Shown: positions 10,332 to 19,423 of the stretch, piece by piece
Layout: every line of letters begins with the position of its first letter
How positions within the stretch are numbered: the first letter of the stretch is position 1
Source of the DNA: Beroe forskalii
Lineage: Eukaryota > Ctenophora > Nuda > Beroida > Beroidae
Assembly: GCA_011033025.1 (NCBI GenBank)
Contig: WFMF01000198.1
Span: 62,001-126,000, forward strand
Direction: 5' to 3'
Length of the DNA stretch: 64,000 nucleotides
The notes under the pieces: model-generated
Database searches by the model: none
Told to the model about the DNA's origin: nothing
Seen by the model: the letters and a program-made list of their open reading frames with translations, nothing else
Translations under genes and position numbers: made by a program

Positions 10332-12669
10332 GCCTCGAGCCCTTCGGGCTCGCAAACCGGCGCGGGTGGCTTGCCAGCCCCCTGATCTGAGAGTTTCTGG
10401 GCTTTTAATCCTGAGTCTTCATTTAAGGATGATGAATTACCCAAAGTGATGATGGAAGTAGTGAGGATAGTTGAGGAACGCCTAAAGCTTTGAGACTGAG
10501 TTCTGAAGTTAAAAATAAATCATGTTTTAAAAATAAGGTCGTGAAAGTAAGTTATCATCAGAAATAGAGAATGTGACCGCAGATGAGGATCACAGGGTAT
10601 AAACAATAATTGAATATTTAAAAATGACACAAACTTAGGTAATATCTCAGGGGCATGGTTAACTTATGAAACCTACTGAGGATAGTGTGAGGAAAGCTGA
10701 GGTGGTCTGGTTAGGGTCAATGACGATCATGAGTTAGAGTAGGACCAGAGAATGATAAGTAGATTCGGCAACCACCTGAAGAATTGGTCAATATCAAAAG
10801 TCATTATCTAGAAAAGAGCTAAGAAGTTACATTTACAATCATACAGTGTGTCAAATGCAATTGGCTGAAGTGATTGAGGATAAGGATTATCAATAAGGAT
10901 AAATCTCAGTTCTAAAATTCGGAGTGCTAACCTACAGGACCAGGATGGCCAGCTCAGTATGTCAGTGACTCCTTAGGGAACACAGGTAAAAAACCTGTGT
11001 TCGTCTCTAATCTTCAGAGTATCAGCAGCATCATGCGGCTCTACAGTGACGTCACGCCGCCTCTCTCATGCCTCTCCCCTGTGCTGTCCTCTGGTGTCAG
11101 GCTACGGAGAGCTCCCTCAGCTGTAAGAGATTCGGTTACCCCCGAGGGGGAGTCCATCGGGTTTATATGTGAAGGTTTAGCTCATTTTTGTTGGTGTCTC
11201 ATATAACCTTGTTCCGAAGCTGCCTCGGTTATATGTATTGCTGTGTCTTAGTGAGCTATATTGTTGAGGATGTGTCATTGTCATAGATAATGATCATTAC
11301 CACATTGGAATATCATGCTACTCAGAAAATTAAAAATACATTTAATTTTTATAGTTTCGCTTTAAGTTTTAAGGGTTAGATCAGATGCATGGCCTGGGTC
11401 AGGATTTAGGTTTATCGTTTTGGTAAGGACTAAGGTAAATGTTATGGTTTGGGTTAGGTTCATGGGGGGGCAGGCCCTAAGTTGAAAAAGGCCCCTAAAA
11501 ACTTGGGGGGTGGCTTACCTAGATTTCTACAATTGAACTTCAAAATGAATTCAAAATCAAATTCAAATATACTGAATTTTCCCCAAAATCCATCTTTGAG
11601 AATCAAAGCAAAAAAAGAAATCATGATTTTAGTTGTGTTTCTAAGCAAATTTAGGGCTTTTAAATGTAAAAATTTGCTTATGAAAATTTAGGCCCCCCTT
11701 AGTTTTCAAAAGCCCCCCCCAGAAAAAATCTAGGGGGGGGGGGGCGGGGGCACTAGCTCGAAAAAGTGTGTTATGGCATGGTTAGATTTAGGGTTAGGAT
11801 ACAAAACGATTGAGGTTTTGGTCTGTGTCGTCCCTCAGAGTTATATGGGACACAGCCAAACCCATTTTTTGGTGAATTATTATTGTCATCAGCTGAAAAT
11901 TTGAGTACATTTCGGGTCACTTCGTTTCTCAACCAATTCATTGCAGGATATATGTAACTGTAATATGTTAAGAATCCCGACTGGGACAAGGTGTACTATA
12001 ATGGGACACCTTGTCCCACTCAGTGCTTACTGAATACTGAGACAAGCTGTCGTGTTGAAGCTTTACAGCGAGTAGGTACTATCAAGTAACATCATAGATC
12101 AAATTACCAAATCATATGCAGATGAATTTAGAATTTTAGAGTGCTGCAGTCATTGTGACAGTCAAACGTGTGCATCCTTCAGCAGCATACTGAGTGAGAG
12201 CTCATTTGCATTGCTTCGTTTACTGTTTTGTTGATATCGTAATGGAATTGACTAATACTGCGGTAAGTTTATCACCACCTTCGCCCAGATTTTAATCAAT
12301 AATTTATCAATAATTAGACTATTAGTTAATTAGTGTGCTCATGGTTATAAAATATATACAGAAATAAATAATTAGGCACAATTTTTTTTTAAGCCCCAAG
12401 TTTCTAGAGCCCTTTCAGATTATTTATATCCCTTGGAGCCTTAAAATTAAAAGGGACAGACTTAGATTTCTCTAATGATCGATTGCATGGCCCCATTTAG
12501 TCAAAATTCCATTTATATTGTCTGATTATAAGTGCAGGTTTCCTCAATGACTCAATGAGGCAACAGTATATTAACAAACCAGTATAATTTGAGACACTAT
12601 AAGCTATGGCTATAGACTTGGACCCATACAAAATTTGGGATTTATGAATGTAAATTGATATATGATTTA
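10332..12669. other. Gene-poor region with small hairpins and G/C homopolymer tracts
   Basis: No gene is recognised. Visible structures are a perfect 10-bp hairpin GAACACAGGT/ACCTGTGTTC (10978-11002), a stretch with long C and G runs (11465-11755, including eleven or more G near 11734-11745), GGTTAG/GGGTTAGG-like motifs around 11360-11460 and 11780-11800, and a perfect 13-bp inverted repeat TGGGACAAGGTGT/ACACCTTGTCCCA (11982-12018). Open frames at 11460-11691 cross the homopolymers and are not credible. Confidence 0.5.
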
Positions 12670-12720
12670 TATGTATGTATGTATGTATGTATGTGGGTAT
12701 GTATGTTTGTATGTATGTTG
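12670..12720. repeat. (TATG)n microsatellite abutting a PLE 3' end
   Basis: ATGT/TATG repeats with two interruptions, directly adjoining the 3' end of the minus-strand PLE copy at 12721. The same tetranucleotide on the same genomic strand lies at the other end of this PLE cluster. Confidence 0.9.
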
Positions 12721-15187
12721 GTAGAAATAAAACAATCTGTTCACCAACTCGAGTTTCATGCAAAATATTGAAATTTTTACAATTGTCAAGGTGCGATGAC
12801 AAATTTACGAAAAATGACGAAAACCAAACAGTTACTCCTTTATAAAACTACATAACACTTTGAACTCGTAAAATACTTAAAATCATGGTATCCGCCTAAA
12901 CATTGGAAGATCTGTTACGCATCAAATGTTTGAAAATTTAAAATCTGAAAATTTGTATTAAAATCGTCGTAAAGAATCAGAATTAAGTTGATAAATCGCT
13001 AAAATCACTAAGCCTCAGCACTCAGAAATAACGGACAGAATGAATAGAAAAATTAAGAATATTTAAGTATAAATTTACGTTTATGTCGACACTTTGAGAC
13101 AATTTCAGTTCGTTTATTTATGCATGACTTGTTTTAGGATTAGGAGTTTTTCAGTCAAGCATAGGTTACAAAAATTTTGAACCAGCGGTAACTTTTACCC
13201 TTGCAAGTGTCTTCCACATGATTTTGTGCTCAATTTTCTTGTCCTTCAAGTCCCATACTAGTTTTGAAAGTTCAGTTTCGTTCTATATTTTCAGCTCTGA
13301 AAGTTTTGGTATGATTTCTCCACCGCGTTTTGAAGTCCCCCTCGGCAAGTCCTATGTGAGCAAGTTCTCCGTCATCAAGTCAACACATCGGCCTGGTAGA
13401 CTGACGAGGTGTGAGGCATTGCCCCTGCAGTGGACAATTGGGCTTGTCTCTACAGTTACACTGCCTCACACGCTCTCATCAACGCCCTTGTCTTCCAGGA
13501 CCGATTTGTTGTATTCTGATCATCCTACCCATACTAGCATGCAAGAGTAGCTCAGTTTTACAGTGTTCGGTTGAAGATCTTGTGTAGTCGGTGACCCACA
13601 GGGAAGTGTCTGTCGAGGATGCTGGAAGAATCTCCGTCCGAGCTCTGTCTTGACGTTCGTGCTGTGGGGAGGTTGAACCAAATGACATTCCTGGTACGTC
13701 GTCTCTTCTTGGGGGTAAGTTGTGGTGTTTGGTAGGACAGGGGCTGATCGTGTAACCGCTGGATTCCAGGGCTACATCGTACTCCCGTTTCGTGTCGTTG
13801 AAGTGCTGCTCTGTGCTGGATATGCTGCTAAAGTCGTTTAGAGATCGTGTCGGGATGTTCTTGATGATGTTGGGGATGGTTCGACTTAGCGCTGATGTAC
13901 AGAGGAGTGTCATTTGGTTTCTTGTAGGGTCTGTAGGAGTTAAGTCGTTGAGGAATAGCTCCACATCCAGGTAGTTGACTGAATCATCGTGTATATCCAC
14001 AGTGATCTTGAGTCCCTCACGCTTGAATGTGTATGGAGTTTCTTCCTGATGCTGTCCAGCTTGGGTCCATTGGAATTGCCGATTATTGCTAATCCGTCAT
14101 CCCTGTACAGACCAAGTGTTCTCTTAAGGATGATGCTGGTGATTTTGTTTAGCAAACCAATGAGCTCTGATGTTTCAGCTCCGTCCAGACTTCCCATGAC
14201 ATCGAAGTTTTCTTCAGATTTCTTGACCCAGCACTGTTTGCCGTTGAAGAGAAAATGACCTTTGTGAGCTTTATTATCTCTTCTTCGTCGCTGGTCAAGT
14301 CTGTGATAGATTTCATGCAATGTCAGTGCTCTTTGGTCTAGCAAGCCCGAGGAAATTGAGGGGTAAACTCAACTATGTCAAACTTGATAAACTGAGCCTT
14401 TTTCGTTCTGCACGCTGCGAAACCATTCAAAAACGTCCGATGTACTCTTCCACTGGTTTCACACACAGGTCTTCTTCCGATATCTGATACTGTCCGCTCA
14501 ATAATGCTTTGCTGACATTCCCGAGGTCGGACTTTTGTGGGGTTGATCAAACGGCAAGGATGGGCCAGTAGAAATTTTCCTTGTGGTCTTTGTAAGTTAA
14601 AAACACTGTTTTTTCGGAATATTTCTCTAATCTGTCGTCAATCCCGAGTTTTGAGGCCAGTGATCTTGTAGAATCAACTCAACTAGCCTTTCATCTTCGT
14701 TTCCTAGTTTATAATCCTTGGTGATGTTGTTCAGGAGCGTTTCTTTGTATTTTTCGGGGAAACCTGGTAAAGGTTAGTGTTTGTCCGCCTCCACTACAAC
14801 CTTATTACCAGATTTCAGGGTCTTCAGGTCTTGGGCCATTTTTTCTTGAAAATCGTTGGGGTGGTCTGAAAATTTTATGTTGCTGATGTTGTACAGCACT
14901 GCCTTCAAATTGTAAAAGTCTGCGTTGACGGCGGCAATTGCTTGTTTTCAGGCCAAAATTTTCATGACTTTCATCATTGATGATGTCCTGGTCTTTGTTC
15001 TCGTGCCTTTCAAACCAAAATAGCCTCCATCTGATACGCTTTATGAAATTCTCCGTCTGGTGGATGAGGGACTTCAAGTAGGCATTACGAGTAGGAATAG
15101 GTATGTTCTTCAAGGAATATCCTAAATTGCATTTCGTCAAGTTTGCCATGCTTTATTTTGATCGTGATCTGATTGAAAGTGCTCAAC
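12721..15187 (-). pseudogene. Penelope-like retroelement, minus-strand copy with frameshifts
   Basis: This copy aligns by eye with the intact copy at 16768-19350 in reverse orientation, from the 5' leader (AAAGTGCTCAAC complement at 15176-15187) to the 3' UTR. Its 3' terminus lacks about the last 75 bases seen in the intact copy and joins (TATG)n. The coding region (about 13110-15149) is broken into separate frames: 14805-15149 (N-terminus), 14338-14550, 13940-14344 (RT with YRDDGLAIIGNSNG), and 13479-14000 plus the frame beyond it (linker and GIY-YIG part). Many single-base indels relative to the sister copies break it. It lies head-to-head with the next copy. Confidence 0.9.
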
Positions 15188-16360
15188 TTCGATGTCACCA
15201 TGGGAAGTCTGGACGGAGCTGAAACATCAGAGCTCATTGGCGTTTACTTGCTAAACAAAATCACCAGCATCATCCCAAGAGAACACTTGGGTCTGTACAG
15301 GGATGACGGATTAGCAATAATCGGCAATTCCAATGGACCCAAGCTGGACAGCATCAGGAAGAAACTCCATGCCACATTCAAGCGTGAGGGACTCAAGATC
15401 ACTGTGGATATACACGATGATTCAGTCAACTACCTGGATGTGGAGCTATTCCTCAACGACAACTCCTACAGACCCTACAAGAAAACAAATGACACTCCTC
15501 TGTACATCAACGCTAAGTCGAACCATCCCCCCAACATCATCAAGAACATCCCCGACACGATCTCTAAACGACTTAGCAGCATATCCAGCACAGAGCAGCA
15601 CTTCAACGACACGAAACGGGAGTACGATGTAGCCCTGGAATCCAGCGGTTACGATCAGCCCCTGTCCTACCAAACACCACAACTTACCCCCAAGAAGAGA
15701 CGACGTACCAGGAATGTCATTTGGTTCAACCCTCCCTACAGCACGAACGTCAAGACAGAGCTCGGACGGAGATTCTTCAGCATCCTCGACAGACACTTCC
15801 CTGTGGGTCACCGACTACACAAGATCTTCAACCGGAACACTGTAAAACTGAGCTACTCTTGCATGCCTAGTATGGGTAGGATGATCAAGAATCACAACAA
15901 ATCGGTCCTGAAGACAAGGGCGTTTGATGAGAGCGTGAGGCAGTGTAACTGTAGAGACAAGCCCAATTGTCCACTGCAGGGGCAATGCCTCACACCCTCG
16001 TCAGTCTACCAGGCCGATGTGTTGACTGATGACGGAGAATCCTACTCATACATAGGACTTGCCGAGGGGGACTTCAAAACGCGGTGGAGAAATCATACCA
16101 AAACTTTCAGAGCTGAAAAATATAGGAACGAAACTGAACTTTCAAAACTAGTATGGGACTTGAAGGACAAGAAAATTGAGCACAAAATCGCGTGGAAGAC
16201 ACTTGCAAAGTGTAAAAGTTACCGCGCTGGTTCAAAATTTTGTAACCTATGCTTGACTGAAAAACTCCTAATCCTAAAAAACAAGTCATGCATAAATAAA
16301 CGAACTGAAATTGTCTCAAAGTGTCGACATAAACGTAAATTTATACTTAAATATTCTTAA
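15173..16360 (+). CDS. Truncated PLE protein: C-terminal RT half plus GIY-YIG endonuclease
   Basis: A 395-codon frame lacks the N-terminal and first RT motifs. It retains MGSLDGAETSELIGVYLL (RT motif B), LGLYRDDGLAII (catalytic motif C), the YRPYK and ISKRLSSIS region, the basic stretch KKRRRTR, a Cys-rich linker with CNCRDKPNCPL and a GIY-YIG domain (VYQADV, YSYIGLAEGDFKTRWRNH, and CLTEKLLI with the likely catalytic Glu). It ends with a basic tail that the neighbouring intact copy has lost through a 2-base deletion. The first few codons come from the junction with the inverted copy and are not native. Without RT motif A the RT half cannot be active, though the endonuclease domain looks whole. 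A PKTRAF-type difference near 15910 (KTRAFDESV) suggests a compensated indel. Confidence 0.85.
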   Translation: MKVLNFDVTMGSLDGAETSELIGVYLLNKITSIIPREHLGLYRDDGLAIIGNSNGPKLDSIRKKLHATFKREGLKITVDIHDDSVNYLDVELFLNDNSYRPYKKTNDTPLYINAKSNHPPNIIKNIPDTISKRLSSISSTEQHFNDTKREYDVALESSGYDQPLSYQTPQLTPKKRRRTRNVIWFNPPYSTNVKTELGRRFFSILDRHFPVGHRLHKIFNRNTVKLSYSCMPSMGRMIKNHNKSVLKTRAFDESVRQCNCRDKPNCPLQGQCLTPSSVYQADVLTDDGESYSYIGLAEGDFKTRWRNHTKTFRAEKYRNETELSKLVWDLKDKKIEHKIAWKTLAKCKSYRAGSKFCNLCLTEKLLILKNKSCINKRTEIVSKCRHKRKFILKYS

Positions 16361-16767
16361 TTTTTCTACTATTCTGTCCGTTATTTCTGAGTGCTGAGGC
16401 TTAGTGATTTTAGCGATTTATCAACTTAATTCCCCGATTCTTTACGACGATTTTAATACAAATTTTCAGATTTTAAATTTTCAAACATTTGATGCGTACA
16501 GATCTTCCAATGTTTAGGCGGATACCATGATTTTAAGTATTTTTACGAGTTCAAAGTGTTAGTGTAGTTTTATAAAGGAGTAACTGGGTTTGCATTTTCG
16601 TCATTTTTCGCCAAATTTGTCATCGCACCTTGACAATTGTAAAATTTCAATATTTTGCATGAAACTCGGAGTTGGTGAACAGATTGTTTTATTTCTACTC
16701 GTATTCAGCTCCTTTCCGCAGAGATAGTCGAGCACTGTGAGTGAAAGATTACCGAATCTTATTGTAT
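15185..16767 (+). mobile_element. Penelope-like retroelement, 5'-truncated plus-strand copy
   Basis: The copy begins inside the RT domain (AACTTCGATGTCACC, equivalent to about 17775 of the intact copy) and joins the leader of the minus-strand copy through a 3-base overlap (AAC, 15185-15187). Its 3' UTR is complete, ends in CTTATTGTA, and is followed without spacer by the 5' end of the next copy. This head-to-tail contact is the partial-tandem (pLTR-like) arrangement described for Penelope elements, in which upstream sequence can serve as promoter for the downstream copy. Confidence 0.9.
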
Positions 16768-19350
16768 CTTGCTCCAATCAGAACCCTCTTTTTGTTGAGC
16801 ACTTTCAATCAGATCACGATCAAAGTAAAGCATGGCAAACTTGACGAAATGCAATTTAGGATATTCCTTGAAGAACATACCTATTCCTACTCGTAATGCC
16901 TACTTGAAGTCCCTCATCCACCAGACGGAGAATTTCATAAAGCGTATCAGATGGAGGCTATTTTGGTTTGAAAGGCACGAGAACAAAGACCTGGACATCA
17001 TCAATGATGAAATTCATGAAAATTTTGGCCTGAAAACAAGCAATTCGCCGCCGTCCAACGCAGAACTTTACAATTTTGAAGGCGAATTGTACAACATGAT
17101 CAGCAACATAAAATTTTCAGACCACCCCAACGATTTTCAAGAAAAAATGGCCCAAGACCTGAAGACCCTGAAATCTGGTAATAAGGTTGTAGTGGAGGCG
17201 GACAAAACTACTAACCTTTACCAGGTTTCCCCCGAAAAATACAAAGAAACGCTCCTGAACAACATCACCAAGGATTATAAACTAGGAAACGAAGATGAAA
17301 GGAAACTAGTTGATGATTCTACAAGATCACTGGCCTCAAAACTCGGGATTGACGACAGATTAGAGAAATATTCCGAAAACCAGTGTTTTTTAACTTACAA
17401 AGACCACAAGGAAAATTTCTACACGGCCCATCCTTGCCGTTTGATCAACCCCGCAAAGTCCGACCTCGGGAATGTCAGCAAAAGCATTATTGAGCGGACA
17501 GTATCAGATATCCGGAAGAAGACCTGTGTGAACCAGTGGAAGAGTACATCGGACGTTTTGGAATGGTTTCGCAGCGTGCAGAACTTGAAAAAGGCTCGGT
17601 TTATCAAGTTTGACATAGTTGAGTTTTACCCCTCAATTTCCTCGGGCTTGCTAGACCGAGCACTGACGTACGCGAAATCTATCACAGACTTGACCAGCGA
17701 CGAAGAAGAGATAATAAAGCTCACAAAGCGGTCATTTCTCTTCAACGGCAAACAGTGCTGGGTCAAGAAATCTGAAGAAAACTTCGATGTCACCATGGGA
17801 AGTCTGGACGGAGCTGAAACATCAGAGCTCATTGGCGTTTACTTGCTAAACAAAATCACCCCCAAAGAACACTTGGGTCTGTACAGGGATGACGGATTAG
17901 CAATAATCGGCAATTCCAATGGACCCAAGTTGGACAGCATCAGGAAGAAACTCCATGCCACATTCAAGCGTGAGGGACTCAAGATCACTGTGGATATACA
18001 CGATGATTCTGTCAACTACCTGGATGTGGAGCTATTCCTCAACGACAACTCCTACAGACCCTACAAGAAACCAAATGACACTCCTCTGTACATCAACGCT
18101 AAGTCGAACCATCCCCCCAACATCATCAAGAACATCCCCGACATGATCTCTAAACGACTTAGCAGCATATCCAGCACAGAGCAGCACTTCAACGACACGA
18201 AACGGGAGTACGATGTAGCCCTGGAATCCAGTGGTTACGATCAGCCCCTGTCCTACCAAACACCACAACTAACCACCAAGAAGAGACGACGTACCAGGAA
18301 TGTCATTTGGTTCAACCCTCCCTACAGCACGAACGTCAAGACAGAGCTCGGACGGAGATTCTTCAGCATCCTCGACAGACACTTCCCTGTGGGTCACCGA
18401 CTACACAAGATCTTCAACCGGAACACTGTAAAACTGAGCTACTCTTGCATGCCTAGTATGGGTAGGATAATCAAGAATCACAACAAATCGGTCCTGGAAG
18501 ACAAGGGCGTTGATGAGAGCGTGAGGCAGTGTAACTGTAGAGACAAGCCCAATTGTCCACTGCAGGGGCAATGCCTCACACCCTCGTCAGTCTACCAGGC
18601 CGATGTGTTGACTGATGACGGAGAATCCTACTCATACATAGGACTTGCCGAGGGGGACTTCAAAACGCGGTGGAGAAATCATACCAAAACTTTCAGAGCT
18701 GAAAAATATAGGAACGAAACTGAACTTTCAAAACTAGTATGGGACTTGAAGGACAAGAAAATTGAGCACAAAATCGCGTGGAAGACACTTGCAAAGTGTA
18801 AAAGCTACCGCGCTGGTTCAAAATTTTGTAACCTATGCTTGACTGAAAAACTCCTAATCCTAAAACAAGTCATGCATAAATAAACGAACTGAAATTGTCT
18901 CAAAGTGTCGACATAAACGTAAATTTATACTTAAATATTCTTAATTTTTCTACTATTCTGTCCGTTATTTCTGAGTGCTGAGGCTTAGTGATTTTAGCGA
19001 TTTATCAACTTAATTCCCCGATTCTTTACGACGATTTTAATACAAATTTTCAGATTTTAAATTTTCAAACATTTGATGCGTACAGATCTTCCAATGTTTA
19101 GGCGGATACCATGATTTTAAGTATTTTTACGAGTTCAAAGTGTTAGTGTAGTTTTATAAAGGAGTAACTGGGTTTGCATTTTCGTCATTTTTCGCCAAAT
19201 TTGTCATCGCACCTTGACAATTGTAAAATTTCAATATTTTGCATGAAACTCGGAGTTGGTGAACAGATTGTTTTATTTCTACTCGTATTCAGCTCCTTTC
19301 CGCAGAGATAGTCGAGCACTGTGAGTGAAAGATTACCGAATCTTATTGTA
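16768..19350 (+). mobile_element. Penelope-like retroelement, near-complete copy
   Basis: The boundaries follow from comparison: the 5' end is where the upstream copy's terminal CTTATTGTA stops, and the 3' end is the same terminal motif at 19341-19350, followed by (TATG)n. A 64-bp leader precedes the ORF (16832-18883) and a ~467-bp 3' UTR follows. The close match to the copies at 15185 and 29494 shows recent activity of this family. Confidence 0.9.
16832..18883 (+). CDS. Penelope-like element polyprotein: reverse transcriptase with GIY-YIG endonuclease
   Basis: The 683-residue protein should copy the element RNA at a nicked chromosomal site. The N-terminal region (1-115) is followed by RT finger motifs VVVEADKTTNLYQV (119-132) and CFLTYKDHK (185-193) with HPCRLINP (200-207). 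Motif A is RFIKFDIVEFYPSIS (256-270, Asp261), motif B MGSLDGAETSELIGVYLL (322-339), motif C LGLYRDDGLAII (348-359), and then ITVDIHDDSVNYLDVELF (385-402). A basic patch KKRRRTR lies at about 483-489. The linker has CNCRDKPNCPLQGQC (567-581), and the GIY-YIG nuclease spans about 587-680 (VYQADV, YSYIGL, Arg613-type arginines, and Glu672 in CLTEKL). Compared with the sister copy, three residues are missing just before motif C (KIT-PKEH), and a 2-base deletion in an A run near 18864 replaces the last ~24 residues with QVMHK. It is therefore almost, but perhaps not fully, competent. Confidence 0.93.
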   Translation: MANLTKCNLGYSLKNIPIPTRNAYLKSLIHQTENFIKRIRWRLFWFERHENKDLDIINDEIHENFGLKTSNSPPSNAELYNFEGELYNMISNIKFSDHPNDFQEKMAQDLKTLKSGNKVVVEADKTTNLYQVSPEKYKETLLNNITKDYKLGNEDERKLVDDSTRSLASKLGIDDRLEKYSENQCFLTYKDHKENFYTAHPCRLINPAKSDLGNVSKSIIERTVSDIRKKTCVNQWKSTSDVLEWFRSVQNLKKARFIKFDIVEFYPSISSGLLDRALTYAKSITDLTSDEEEIIKLTKRSFLFNGKQCWVKKSEENFDVTMGSLDGAETSELIGVYLLNKITPKEHLGLYRDDGLAIIGNSNGPKLDSIRKKLHATFKREGLKITVDIHDDSVNYLDVELFLNDNSYRPYKKPNDTPLYINAKSNHPPNIIKNIPDMISKRLSSISSTEQHFNDTKREYDVALESSGYDQPLSYQTPQLTTKKRRRTRNVIWFNPPYSTNVKTELGRRFFSILDRHFPVGHRLHKIFNRNTVKLSYSCMPSMGRIIKNHNKSVLEDKGVDESVRQCNCRDKPNCPLQGQCLTPSSVYQADVLTDDGESYSYIGLAEGDFKTRWRNHTKTFRAEKYRNETELSKLVWDLKDKKIEHKIAWKTLAKCKSYRAGSKFCNLCLTEKLLILKQVMHK

Positions 19351-19423
19351 TGTATGTATGTATGTATGTATGTATGTATGTATGTATGTATGTATGTATG
19401 TATGTATGTATATATGTATGTAC
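19348..19423. repeat. (TATG)n microsatellite between two converging PLE 3' ends
   Basis: About 18 TATG units with one TATA variant. The plus-strand PLE ends in ATTGTA at its left border, and the minus-strand PLE of the diverged subfamily ends in the same ATTGTA (complement TACAAT, 19421-19426) at its right border. Confidence 0.92.

Noticed and set aside
13218-14258. Plus-strand open frames within the minus-strand PLE copy, and the minus-strand frames within the plus-strand copies
   Set aside because: They are antisense shadows of PLE coding sequence; the same shadows recur in every copy.
16361-16831. Hammerhead ribozyme in the PLE pLTR-like region
   Set aside because: Hammerheads occur in some Penelope-like elements, but the CTGATGA and GAAA core words were not found in this UTR on either strand.
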